64,000 bases of DNA from the NCBI RefSeq assembly GCF_902729425.1, contig NZ_LR746531.1, positions 93,052-157,051 on the forward strand. The letters are read 5' to 3'. Below the pieces are notes generated by a model. The model saw only the letters and a list, made by a program, of their open reading frames with translations. It was not told where the DNA came from and made no database searches. This document shows, piece after piece, positions 37,543 through 45,744 of the stretch. The stretch is from Magnetospirillum sp. SS-4. Its GTDB lineage: Bacteria; Pseudomonadota; Alphaproteobacteria; Rhodospirillales; Magnetospirillaceae. The translations under genes and the position numbers were made by a program. Numbering within the stretch: the first letter of the stretch is position 1; each line of letters starts with the position of its first letter.

Positions 37543-38192
37543 GATTCCTCGGTCTCCCACAGATAGTGGATATTGGGACCGGTTCCGAGTTCCTCGTGCA
37601 TGCGAAACGACTTGTACTTGCGCAACAGGCCGCTGACATTGCTGTCCGGGTTGTCCAGGTCGCCGAAGGTCAGCGCCTTTGACAGGCAGGCGTTGACGCA
37701 GGCCGGCGTGGCCTCGGGATCGACGCCCGGCGTCAGCCCCTTGGCCAGCCCGGCATCGACGCGGTCGACGCAGAAGGTGCACTTCTGCGCCACGCCAAGC
37801 AAGCGCTGATCGAACCGCTTGGTCTCGTTGTCGGTGGCCTGGTCCTTGAAGGCGAAGGTCGGCTTGCTCACCTTGTAGCGGGCCTGATAGGGGCAGGCGA
37901 TGATGCAATAGCCGCAGCCGATGCAGATGTCGTAATCGATCATCACCATGCCGTCGGCACGCTTGGTGGTCGCCGTGGTCGGGCAGACGTCGCGACACGG
38001 CGGCTCATCGCAATGCATGCATCCCACCGGCACGAACACCCGGCGGACGTCGGGGAAGGTCCCCATTTCCATGTCCAGCACCTTGCGGTACTGCACGCCG
38101 GGCGGCGTGTTGTTGGTGTGACGGCAGGCGGTGGTGCAGGTCTGGCAACCGACGCAGCGGCCCAGATCGGCGGTCATGGCCCATTTGGTCAT
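37539..38192 (-). CDS. four-cluster ferredoxin subunit of the Mo-enzyme (PadC-like)
   Basis: Electron-transfer subunit of 217 aa. Four cysteine groups fit four [4Fe-4S] clusters: CVGCQTCTTAC, CMHCDEPPCRDVC, CIGCGYCIIAC and CTFC with a later CVNAC, the layout of DMSO reductase-type iron-sulfur subunits. The start at 38192 (MTKWAMTADLG) has GGGAG upstream and overlaps the stop of the catalytic subunit. Size fits PadC (about 25 kDa). Confidence 0.88.
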   Translation of the reverse strand: MTKWAMTADLGRCVGCQTCTTACRHTNNTPPGVQYRKVLDMEMGTFPDVRRVFVPVGCMHCDEPPCRDVCPTTATTKRADGMVMIDYDICIGCGYCIIACPYQARYKVSKPTFAFKDQATDNETKRFDQRLLGVAQKCTFCVDRVDAGLAKGLTPGVDPEATPACVNACLSKALTFGDLDNPDSNVSGLLRKYKSFRMHEELGTGPNIHYLWETEES

Positions 38193-40939
38193 GGCCGGTC
38201 TCCCACCTTGCGCATGCCGACGCGGGTCAAATCGGCGGCCGAGCCGGTGGCGTCGGTCAGCGACATGGACATGGCGGTCAGGCGGTTCATGCTGGGCACG
38301 TCGAAGTCCTTGGCCACCGGCGTCGCCCAATGGTCGAACTGGCTCATCATCAGCAAGGTGTCGGGGCGAATGCCCTCGGACAGCACGGCGCGGCCCTGGA
38401 CGCTGGTGCCGATGGGCGAGCTGACCTCGATGCGGTCGCCCTCGCGGATGCCCAGCTTGGCGGCGGCGGCGGGGTTCATCACCACGCCGTCATGGCCCTT
38501 GACGTTGCCGGACACTTCCCGCATCAGCGGAATGTGCATGTTGCTGCCCCAGGCGTATTGCATGGAGCGCGCCGTCACCACCCAGAACGGGAAGTCGGCC
38601 AGCTTGCCGCCGCATTCCACCACATGGTCTTCCCAGTACTTGGGAAAATCGTGCCAGCCGGGCAGCGGCCGGTATTCCTCCAGCTGATGATCCCACCAAT
38701 CGATGCCGGCCTCCTTCAGCCGACGGCCGAGTTGGCGGCCGATGCGGGTCAGGCGTTCCTGATAGGGCAGTTCGTAGCGCAGCCCCATCTTCGCCATGGT
38801 CGGGGTCAGGAACCAGTTGGTGGGCGAGAACGGCTTGGTGCGGAACCCGTTGACCTTCCACCAGTCGAGCCCGTGGGTTTCGGCGCCGTCGGTCAGTTCG
38901 GCCGAGGCGGCCTTGCACGACGCATCCCAGATTTCCTCGGCGGTGTGGACCTTGTCGGTCGGCAGCGAGAAATCCCAGTTCGCCCCCTTGAGCGGCACGC
39001 CGTGCGAACCGCGATTGATGGCGGCGTTGTACTTCTCCAGCAGGCCGGTGCGATGCGCCAGATCGGTGGCGATGTCGCTGAAGTCGCGCGCCTCGCCGCG
39101 CGGCTTGACGCTGGGCTGACGGAGCGCGAAGCCCTGGCAGTCCCAATACTGTTCCTGAAACTTGGTGCCGCCGATGCGGATCAGCTGCATTCCCTCCAGG
39201 TCGGTCCGGTCAGGCAGCAAGATGTCGGCGTAGTGGTTGGTCTCGTCGCGGGTCACCGCGAAGCACACCATGAACGGCATGCGCTCGAACGCCCGGCCGA
39301 CCTTGTCGGTATCCCAGAACGAGATCACCGGATTGGTGCGGTAGACCAGGATGAATTCCGGGAAGGTCGCGCGCGGCATGTGCTCCTGGGGGTCGTCCAG
39401 GAACATATACGAGAACTGGGTCGGCCCCAGCGCCGGGCTCCACGACGAATTGCCCACCAGCGGCACCAGCATCTTGTAGGCGTTGCGGATGTTGGGCTGG
39501 CCGCTCCAACTCGCCTTGTCGGTGGGATTGAACGGATAATCCATGAAGCCGTCGGGGCCGGGCTGGACGCTCTTCAGGCGGTCGGCCACCGGGCGGTTGA
39601 TGCGGATGGTGGTGCCGATGGTGCCGCCGGGAACCTCCAGCGAGCCCACCAGGACGTTCAGCATGGTGCGCGCCCAGCAGCACTCGGCGCCGCCCCAGCC
39701 GTTGTTGACGGTCTTGCCCAGGGTTACCGCCACCGGACGGTAGGGCATGGTCTGGCCGTCGATCTCGATGGTCTGGCCGACGCAGGCGGCGTCGAGGAAT
39801 TCGTTGGCGATGCGGCGGATGCGCTCGGCCGGCACGTCGCAGATTTCGGCCGCCCATTCCGGAGTATAGCCCCGGACATGCTCGGCCATCAGGGTGAACG
39901 AGGTGGCGCCGGAGACGTCCTCGTGCTCCCAGCGGTCCTCGTCGGGGCCAAGCTCGATGGCGCGGGGAACGGCAAAGCGTCCCTCCAGGGCGGGAACCGC
40001 CCCCTTGGCGTCATGGACGACCGCCCGGCCGCCGGCCTCGTCCCAGATCAGCGGCTTGCCGGTCTCGGGATCGCGCAGGTAATAGCCTTGCGGCCCCACC
40101 AGATAGGGGCTGGAGGTGAGGTCGCGCAGGAAGGGCAGGTCCAGCCGCTCGCGCCCGGCCTCGTGAACCAGCACGTTGATCAGGGAGAACAGGAAGGCGG
40201 CGTCGGTCTTCGGCCGGATCGGCAGCCATTCGGCGGCGCAGGCGCCGGTCACCGACAGATGCGGCTCCACCTGAACCTTCTTCATCCCGCGGGCGCGGGC
40301 CTCGGCATGGCGATAGACGCCGCAGACACCGGCGGAGGCCTCGGAATTGTTGCCGCAGGAAATGATGTAGTTGGCGCGCGGCGTGTCGGGAGTGATGACA
40401 TAGCCGCGATGCCAGAACTCGCCGTACAGGTGCTCGGAGTGATAGCACTTGACGCCCTGGCCCGAGCCGAAGCCGAAATCGATCGGCCCCCAGGCGGCCA
40501 GCCAGGCGGTCAGCGAGCCCATGTACTGGGTGGGCGTGCCGGCGCCGCCGAACGAGGCGGCGACCTTGGGATAGCCGGCACCGTCCAGGACCCCTTCGGC
40601 CCGAATGGCGTTCAGCTTGTCGGCGATGGTGGACATGGCCTCGTCCCAGCTGATGGGAACGAAACCGGGATCCTCGCCCTTGCCCTTCTTCGGATTGGTC
40701 CGCTTCATGGGCGTGGTGATGCGATGCGGCGAATAGGCCTTCTGGATCAGTCCGAAGGCCTTGACGCACACCTTGCCCTCGGCGGGGTGATACCCCGCCG
40801 CCTTGAAATTGGGCTCGATCTCGGTGGCGATGCCATCGACCACCTTGACCGTCATCAGATCCGGCCCGGCCACGCACTGATAGCAGTAGGTCGGAACCTT
40901 CTCGACCTGGGCGCCAGGCTTGGCCGGGGTCGGGCTCAT
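38189..40939 (-). CDS. molybdopterin oxidoreductase, probable phenylacetyl-CoA:acceptor oxidoreductase catalytic subunit (PadB-like)
   Basis: Large DMSO reductase-family enzyme, 916 aa (about 100 kDa). It has an N-terminal iron-sulfur region with C19, C22 and C58, and family blocks GKVCVKAFGLIQKAYSPHR, ISWDEAMSTI, YIISCGNNSEAS and PGGTIG. There is no twin-arginine signal, so it should face the cytoplasm, as expected for a CoA ester substrate. In the usual site C-x2-C-x3-C-x~30-C one cysteine (after C22) is missing. The assignment to PadB rests on size, ferredoxin and anchor partners, and the flanking ligase and thioesterase; other substrates cannot be excluded. Confidence 0.75.
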   Translation of the reverse strand: MSPTPAKPGAQVEKVPTYCYQCVAGPDLMTVKVVDGIATEIEPNFKAAGYHPAEGKVCVKAFGLIQKAYSPHRITTPMKRTNPKKGKGEDPGFVPISWDEAMSTIADKLNAIRAEGVLDGAGYPKVAASFGGAGTPTQYMGSLTAWLAAWGPIDFGFGSGQGVKCYHSEHLYGEFWHRGYVITPDTPRANYIISCGNNSEASAGVCGVYRHAEARARGMKKVQVEPHLSVTGACAAEWLPIRPKTDAAFLFSLINVLVHEAGRERLDLPFLRDLTSSPYLVGPQGYYLRDPETGKPLIWDEAGGRAVVHDAKGAVPALEGRFAVPRAIELGPDEDRWEHEDVSGATSFTLMAEHVRGYTPEWAAEICDVPAERIRRIANEFLDAACVGQTIEIDGQTMPYRPVAVTLGKTVNNGWGGAECCWARTMLNVLVGSLEVPGGTIGTTIRINRPVADRLKSVQPGPDGFMDYPFNPTDKASWSGQPNIRNAYKMLVPLVGNSSWSPALGPTQFSYMFLDDPQEHMPRATFPEFILVYRTNPVISFWDTDKVGRAFERMPFMVCFAVTRDETNHYADILLPDRTDLEGMQLIRIGGTKFQEQYWDCQGFALRQPSVKPRGEARDFSDIATDLAHRTGLLEKYNAAINRGSHGVPLKGANWDFSLPTDKVHTAEEIWDASCKAASAELTDGAETHGLDWWKVNGFRTKPFSPTNWFLTPTMAKMGLRYELPYQERLTRIGRQLGRRLKEAGIDWWDHQLEEYRPLPGWHDFPKYWEDHVVECGGKLADFPFWVVTARSMQYAWGSNMHIPLMREVSGNVKGHDGVVMNPAAAAKLGIREGDRIEVSSPIGTSVQGRAVLSEGIRPDTLLMMSQFDHWATPVAKDFDVPSMNRLTAMSMSLTDATGSAADLTRVGMRKVGDRP

Positions 40940-41346
40940 TGCGCCGCCTTCGCCTTCTCGGCCTTCGCCAGCAGGCGGGCCTTGGTCTGGTCGACATCGA
41001 CGACGAAGCGCTTGTGGACGCCCTTGCCGATCTTGTCGAGCGAGTCGCGGGCGGTGAACGAGAAGCTGACCGCCGGCCCCTTCACTTCCTCGACGGTAAC
41101 GGTGATCTCGACCCACTGGCCCAGCAGGGTCGGAGCCATGTGGTCCACCTCGACACGGGTGCCGACCGAATCCTCGCCGGCATCGGCATGCTCCAGCAGC
41201 AGGTCGCGGCAGGTCACCTCCATGTCGTAGATCAGGGCCGGCGTGTTGTACACGCGGGCCTCGTCTCCCATGAAGCCGATGGTGCGGCCCACATCCACAT
41301 CCCAGCGGCGGGTCGAGGTCAGACCCGCGACGAGCGTGCTCTTCAT
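40936..41346 (-). CDS. hotdog thioesterase, FlK-like
   Basis: A 136-residue single-hotdog acyl-CoA thioesterase. T35, E43 and H69 have the same spacing (8 and 26) as the catalytic triad Thr42-Glu50-His76 of fluoroacetyl-CoA thioesterase FlK, and HMAPTLLGQWVE is typical of the group. It is the first gene of the Pad-like operon, with GGGAGGA before its ATG and an ATGA overlap with the Mo-enzyme. Hydrolysis of phenylglyoxylyl-CoA, the expected alpha-oxidation product, would be a fitting role; this is inference. Confidence 0.75.
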   Translation of the reverse strand: MKSTLVAGLTSTRRWDVDVGRTIGFMGDEARVYNTPALIYDMEVTCRDLLLEHADAGEDSVGTRVEVDHMAPTLLGQWVEITVTVEEVKGPAVSFSFTARDSLDKIGKGVHKRFVVDVDQTKARLLAKAEKAKAAQ

Positions 41347-41404
41347 AAAACTATCCTCCCGGCATGATGCGGGGCAGGACCCATGGCCCGCCCTCATTTT
41401 GACT

Positions 41405-41434
41405 TTTATATTACACAAGCCACCGACATGTCAA
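41405..41434 (-). promoter_or_regulatory. sigma-70 type promoter of the Pad-like operon with operator-like palindrome
   Basis: Read on the minus strand, a perfect TTGACA (41434-41429) is followed after 18 bases by TATAAA (41410-41405), 59 bases before the thioesterase start. An 8-base palindrome GACATGTC (41425-41432) overlaps the -35 box, and TGTC-N5-GACA lies about 20 bases further upstream (41454-41466). Both are candidates for a repressor site. Confidence 0.65.
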
Positions 41435-41742
41435 CTTTTCTGTATCGGATCATGTCGATTTGACAGACAGGACACGGCGGAACTCAAGGAAAATAGCCAT
41501 ACTAATAATGAGGCATCATATTTCGATAATCCGCCATATCCACAAAACCTGTCGGGCAATCTACCAAAGGCGAGACCAAGACCGCGACAAGCAATCCATC
41601 CGGCTCCATTTTCGTATTTTAGTACCGCAATGCCTATTTGAGGGGACCGGCATAACCACGACGGCGCCCACACCCAGGAATCGACGGAAGGACGACGGGC
41701 GCCCCCGAAATAATCATCCATCGCTTGTCATGACGATATCGC

Positions 41743-41764
41743 AGCACCTTTTAAGTGCTTTTTT
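41743..41764 (+). terminator. terminator-like hairpin without an obvious gene
   Basis: AGCAC and GTGCT form a 5-bp stem around a 7-base loop, followed by a run of six T. The stem is short but the T-run is good. No coding gene precedes it on the plus strand. Confidence 0.45.
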
Positions 41765-41846
41765 CGTGTTTCAGATTATTGTAAGTCGCCGTCGCCAAGC
41801 CTATCCTGCCCGCCGATCCGGATTCGTCCTTATGGGGAGTGGGGCC

Positions 41847-42224
41847 ATGACCAAAACGGTGCGCGACATCATCACCGGCCGGGCGGTGGTTTCGGTCAGG
41901 CCGACCGATTCGGTGCGCGAGGCGGCGCGGGCGATGTACGACCAGGACGTGGGCGCAGTCCTGGTCATGGAGGACGGGCGGCTGCGCGGCATCTTCACCG
42001 AACGCGACGCCCTGCGATTCTTCGCCGCCACCCGCCGCAATCCCTATATCATCGACGTCGGCGTGGTGATGACCCACGATCCGGTTACCGTCGACGCCGA
42101 CAGCCCGGCCGATCTCGCCCGGGACCTGATGCTGACCCATGGCTTCCGCCATTTGCCGGTGGTGGAGGGCGGCGAGGTGGTGGGGGTGGTTTCGTTGCGC
42201 GGGGTTTCGTCCGACCTGCCGTGA
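41847..42224 (+). CDS. CBS-domain pair protein
   Basis: A 125-residue protein made of two CBS domains (VRDIITGRAVVSVRPTDSV and VGVVMTHDPVTVDADSPAD starts; GIFTERDALRFF closes the first). Such stand-alone pairs bind adenosyl nucleotides and sense energy state. I start it at ATG 41847 with GGGGAG upstream; an ATG at 41832 is possible, and the frame is open much further but without support. No enzyme partner is adjacent. Confidence 0.88.
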   Translation: MTKTVRDIITGRAVVSVRPTDSVREAARAMYDQDVGAVLVMEDGRLRGIFTERDALRFFAATRRNPYIIDVGVVMTHDPVTVDADSPADLARDLMLTHGFRHLPVVEGGEVVGVVSLRGVSSDLP

Positions 42225-42298
42225 TGGGGCGACCGCCACCCGACGCATGACGACTTTGCTTCACCTTGGCGCTTCGCTCATATATTCTCTGCGCTGAC

Positions 42299-42320
42299 GG
42301 GGGCCAGAACTGCCGCCCCC
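42299..42320 (+). terminator. GC hairpin between the CBS gene and the 75-aa gene
   Basis: GGGGGC (42299-42304) and GCCCCC (42315-42320) form a 6-bp stem with a 10-base loop, followed by TTTGTT. It could end CBS gene transcription or act in the leader of the small gene, which starts 25 bases later. Confidence 0.45.
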
Positions 42321-42344
42321 TTTGTTCTGCTGTCTGGAGACCGA

Positions 42345-42572
42345 ATGTTCAAGCGCAAGTCCATCGACGCACAGGTCGGTGACATGTTCGTCAAGGCCCA
42401 CGATACCAAGAACAACATCTGGGTGGTCGAGAAGATATTCGAGCATGTGGATGGTATCCTGCACGCCCGGCTGTTCAATAAGAAGCAACCGAAGACCATG
42501 ATCACGGTCTCGGCCTCCACCTTGTCCGATTCGTCGTTCTTCCTGCGGGCTCCGGCCGGAACCCTGGACTGA
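42345..42572 (+). CDS. small hypothetical protein, 75 aa
   Basis: A 75-residue soluble protein, MFKRKSIDAQVGDMFVKA at the start, with alternating hydrophobic residues that suggest a small beta-rich fold (IWVVEKIFEHVDGILHARLF). GGAGA lies a few bases before the ATG. I do not recognise a family. It is single, convergent with hmgL, and its stop directly abuts the hmgL stop. Confidence 0.65.
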   Translation: MFKRKSIDAQVGDMFVKAHDTKNNIWVVEKIFEHVDGILHARLFNKKQPKTMITVSASTLSDSSFFLRAPAGTLD

Positions 42573-43469
42573 TCAGCCGCCCCTGGCCCGCGCCACCTTC
42601 GATCCGGAGGGGCGTTCCAACGCCGCGGAGATGAAGTCGCCGGCCTCGATCAGCATTCCGAGGTCGATGCCGGTGGCGATTCCCATGCCGTTCAGCATGT
42701 AAAGCACGTCCTCGCTGGCGACGTTGCCCGCCGCCCCCCTGGCGTAGGGACAGCCGCCGAGACCGGCCACGGAGCTGTCCACCACCGCCACACCCTTCTC
42801 CATCGCCGCCAGCAGATTGGCCAGCGCCTGACCGTAGGTGTCGTGGAAATGCGCCGCCAGCATCTCGACCGGCAGGCGGGCGGATACCGCCTCGACCACG
42901 GCCTGGGCCTGAAGGGGGGTGCCGACGCCGACGGTGTCGCCCAGCGAGATCTCGTAGCAGCCCAGCGCGGCCAGCCGGGAGGCGACCTCGACCACGGCGG
43001 CGGGAGCGATGGCCCCCTCGTACGGGCAGCCGAGCACGCAGGAGACATAGCCCCGCACCCGCAATCCCCCGGCGCGGGCCGCCTCGATCACCGGAGCGAA
43101 GCGTTCCAGGCTTTCCGCGATGGAACAGTTGATGTTCCGGCGTGAAAAGGTCTCGGACGCGGCGGCGAACACCGCCACCTCCTCCATCCCGGCGGCCAGG
43201 GCGGCCTCCAGTCCCTGCATGTTGGGCGTCAGCACCGGGTAGGCGATTCCGGGCCGACGGGCGATGGCGGCCATCACCTCGGCGGTCGATGCCATCTGCG
43301 GCACCCATTTCGGGCTGACGAAGCTGCCCGATTCGATCACCGTCAGGCCGGTTCGGCTCAGCCGGTCGATCAGTTCCACCTTGACCGCCACCGGCACCGG
43401 CCGGGCCTCGTTCTGGAGACCGTCGCGGGGACCGACCTCGACCATCTTGACGCGGTTGGGCAGTCTCAT
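42573..43469 (-). CDS. mvaB: hydroxymethylglutaryl-CoA lyase
   Basis: Last step of leucine/isovalerate breakdown: HMG-CoA to acetoacetate and acetyl-CoA. The TIM-barrel starts [12 protein letters not shown], and the family signature [19 protein letters not shown], which includes the flexible catalytic-cysteine loop, is intact. Length is 298 aa. GGGAG precedes the ATG. It is the last gene of the liu operon. Confidence 0.95.
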   Translation of the reverse strand: MRLPNRVKMVEVGPRDGLQNEARPVPVAVKVELIDRLSRTGLTVIESGSFVSPKWVPQMASTAEVMAAIARRPGIAYPVLTPNMQGLEAALAAGMEEVAVFAAASETFSRRNINCSIAESLERFAPVIEAARAGGLRVRGYVSCVLGCPYEGAIAPAAVVEVASRLAALGCYEISLGDTVGVGTPLQAQAVVEAVSARLPVEMLAAHFHDTYGQALANLLAAMEKGVAVVDSSVAGLGGCPYARGAAGNVASEDVLYMLNGMGIATGIDLGMLIEAGDFISAALERPSGSKVARARGG

Positions 43470-43512
43470 GGGTCAGAATCTCCCTGTCGTCAGCACCACC
43501 TTCACGGCCTCG

Positions 43513-43602
43513 CCCTTCGAGACGCTGCGCTCCTCAGGACGAGGCGATCAAGAAAGCCTCCTCATCCTGAGGAGGGCCGTCGGCCCGTCTCGAAGGATGA
43601 GC
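43513..43602. repeat. palindromic intergenic repeat (CCTTCGAGACG family)
   Basis: In the mccA-hmgL gap, CCTTCGAGACG (43514-43524) and CGTCTCGAAGG (43587-43597) form the outer stem, and CTCCTCAGGACGAGG (43530-43544) pairs with CCTCATCCTGAGGAG (43559-43573) as the inner one. This sequence type is a common dispersed palindrome in alphaproteobacteria. Confidence 0.75.
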
Positions 43603-43604
43603 CC

Positions 43605-45605
43605 TCAACCCGCCTCGAAATCCAGCAGGTCGGCGCCCTCGGCCACCGGGTCTCCGACGCCGAAATGCACCGCCCTGACGGTGCCGTCAGCCGGGGCCTT
43701 GATGGTATGTTCCATCTTCATCGCCTCGACCACGATCAGCGGCTGGCCGCCGCCGACCGCATCGCCGGCCTTGACCAGCACCTGCACCACCGTCCCCGGC
43801 ATGGGCGCCGCCAGCCGGCCGTCGCCGGCATCCTGGTCGGCGGCCCTGGCCGAGGGATCGTCCAGCCTGATCCGCCAGCTTTGCCCGTCATGCAGAACGG
43901 TGATGTCGAAGCCGTTCCGGACCACGGTGGCGGCCCGGCGCTCGCCCCCGATCTCGGCGGTCAGCGTGCGGCCGGCCAATTGGGCGCGGCGCGCCGACAA
44001 CGGGCCATCGGGCAGGTCCAGCGTCCAGCCGTCCTTGACGAAATGCACCATCACCGGCCGGATGTCGTCGCCGTCGACGAAGCGGAAATCATGCTGATTG
44101 TCGTCATTCAGCCGCCAGCCGGAGGTCTGGTGCCAAGGTGAGTGAGGATCGCCCGAGCGGCGGGCGGCCACGGCCGCTTCCTCTTCCCGCCACAGCAGCA
44201 GCGCCAGCGAGGCGAAGGCCAGCCCCAGGGCCGGCACCGGCGCCGGCGGCGGCAGCAAGGCGGCGCGGTGGCGCTCGATGAAGCCGGTGTCGATCTCCTC
44301 GGCGGCGAAGGCGGGATGGGCGGCGATGGCGCCGAGGAAGCCCACATTGGTGGTGACGCCGGCGACATGATAATCCGCCAGGGCGCGGCGCAGGCGGCGC
44401 AGGGCGGCGTCGCGGTCCTCGTCCCACACGATCAGCTTGGCGATCATGGGATCGTAGTACTGGCTGACCTCGTCGCCCTGGCGCACGCCGGTATCGACGC
44501 GGACATGGCGGTTTTCCACCGGCGGCTCCAGATGGGTCAGCCGGCCGATGGCGGGCAGGAAATCGCGGGACGGGTCCTCGGCATACAGCCGCGCCTCGAA
44601 GGCGTGTCCCCTGCGGGTCAACTGCTCCTGGCCCAGCGGCAAGGGCTTGCCCGAGGCCACCAGCAACTGCCATTCCACCAGATCGAGACCGGTGATCATC
44701 TCGGTCACCGGGTGTTCCACCTGCAACCGGGTATTCATCTCGATGAAGTAGAAGCGGCCGTCCTGGTAGAGAAATTCCACCGTGCCGGCGCCGACATACT
44801 TCACCGCCCCTGCTGCCGCCACCGCCGCCTCGCCCATGGCGCGCCGCACATGGTCGGACAGCGCCGGGGCCGGCGCCTCCTCGATCACCTTCTGATGGCG
44901 GCGCTGGATGGAGCAATCGCGCTCGAACAGATAGACGGCGTTGCCCTGAGTATCGGCGAACACCTGGATTTCCACATGTCGCGGCCGGCCGAGATAGCTT
45001 TCCAGCAACAGCGAATCGTCGCCGAACGCCGCCTTGGCCTCGCGCCTGGCCGAGGCGACGGCGTCGGCCAGGCCGGCCTCGGCCTCGACCACCCGCATGC
45101 CCTTGCCGCCACCGCCGGCCGAGGCCTTGACCAGCACCGGATAGCCGATGCGGGCCGCCTCCTTGGTCAGTTCCGCCACCGACTGGCCCTTGCCGTGATA
45201 TCCCGGCACCAGCGGCACGCCCGCCGCCTCCATCAGCCGCTTGGAGTCCGACTTGGAACCCATGGCGCGGATGGCGTCGGCCGGCGGGCCGATGAACACC
45301 ACGCCGACCCGGGCGCAAGCCTCGGCGAAGCCGGCGTTCTCGGACAGGAAGCCATAGCCGGGATGAACCGCCTGTGCCCCCGACCGGGCGATGGCGTCGA
45401 GGATGGCGTCGGTGCGCAGATAGCTTTCCGCCGCCGGGGCCGGTCCGATCAGGAACGCCTCGTCGGCCATGGCCACATGCCGGGCGTTGGCGTCGGCCTC
45501 GGAATAGACCGCGACGGTGCGGATGCCGAGCCGCCGGCAGGTGCGGATGACGCGGCAGGCGATTTCGCCCCGGTTGGCGATCAGGATCTTGTCGAACATG
45601 CTCAT
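43605..45605 (-). CDS. mccA: methylcrotonyl-CoA carboxylase, biotin-containing subunit
   Basis: Carboxylates biotin and carries it to the MccB subunit, for 3-methylcrotonyl-CoA to 3-methylglutaconyl-CoA. Residues 1-450 are a biotin carboxylase (KILIANRGEIACRVIRTCRR; ASAGGGGKGMRVV ATP loop; EMNTRLQVEHPVTE), and the C-terminus is a biotin carrier domain with EAMKMEHT, the biotinylated lysine being K630. Length is 666 aa. The neighbours ivd, mccB, liuC and hmgL set the substrate as methylcrotonyl-CoA. Confidence 0.94.
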   Translation of the reverse strand: MSMFDKILIANRGEIACRVIRTCRRLGIRTVAVYSEADANARHVAMADEAFLIGPAPAAESYLRTDAILDAIARSGAQAVHPGYGFLSENAGFAEACARVGVVFIGPPADAIRAMGSKSDSKRLMEAAGVPLVPGYHGKGQSVAELTKEAARIGYPVLVKASAGGGGKGMRVVEAEAGLADAVASARREAKAAFGDDSLLLESYLGRPRHVEIQVFADTQGNAVYLFERDCSIQRRHQKVIEEAPAPALSDHVRRAMGEAAVAAAGAVKYVGAGTVEFLYQDGRFYFIEMNTRLQVEHPVTEMITGLDLVEWQLLVASGKPLPLGQEQLTRRGHAFEARLYAEDPSRDFLPAIGRLTHLEPPVENRHVRVDTGVRQGDEVSQYYDPMIAKLIVWDEDRDAALRRLRRALADYHVAGVTTNVGFLGAIAAHPAFAAEEIDTGFIERHRAALLPPPAPVPALGLAFASLALLLWREEEAAVAARRSGDPHSPWHQTSGWRLNDDNQHDFRFVDGDDIRPVMVHFVKDGWTLDLPDGPLSARRAQLAGRTLTAEIGGERRAATVVRNGFDITVLHDGQSWRIRLDDPSARAADQDAGDGRLAAPMPGTVVQVLVKAGDAVGGGQPLIVVEAMKMEHTIKAPADGTVRAVHFGVGDPVAEGADLLDFEAG

Positions 45606-45620
45606 CCCTCTGTTCCTTTC

Positions 45621-45731
45621 CCCTCGCCCGCTTGCGGGAGAGGGTGGCGAGCGACAGCGAGACGGGTGAGGGCTTTTTCCGCCACGACCACCCCCTCACC
45701 CCGACCCTCTCCCCCCTGCGGGGGGCGAGGG
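45621..45731. repeat. palindromic intergenic repeat (CCCTC/GAGGG family)
   Basis: In the liuC-mccA gap a large nested inverted repeat spans 111 bases: CCCTCGCCC (45621-45629) with GGGCGAGGG (45723-45731), GGGAGAGGGT (45636-45645) with ACCCTCTCCC (45704-45713), and GGGTGAGGG (45664-45672) with CCCTCACCC (45693-45701). It resembles a repeat type dispersed in many proteobacterial genomes. Confidence 0.75.
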
Positions 45732-45744
45732 AGAAGTATCATCG

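Larger units (their letters stand above)
41347..41846. other. 500-base intergenic region upstream of the Pad-like operon
   Basis: AT-richer than its surroundings. On the minus strand it carries a good promoter for the Pad-like operon and palindromic sequence around it; on the plus strand it holds a hairpin with a T-run (41743-41764) that has no gene before it. The open frames across it (for example minus 41431-41721) lack ribosome binding sites and recognisable sequence, so I see no protein gene. Confidence 0.6.

Noticed and set aside
34529..37639. A 1036-codon open frame that would fuse the membrane anchor region to the acyl-CoA synthetase
   Set aside because: The part above 36598 is antisense-free but out of frame with the real anchor gene and has no family sequence; the ATG at 36598 has a ribosome binding site.
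41431..41721. Minus-strand 96-aa frame in the AT-rich gap
   Set aside because: No ribosome binding site, and it overlaps the promoter of the Pad-like operon.
43513..43602. CRISPR-like repetition in the mccA-hmgL gap
   Set aside because: It is a single pair of inverted arms, without direct repeats or spacers.
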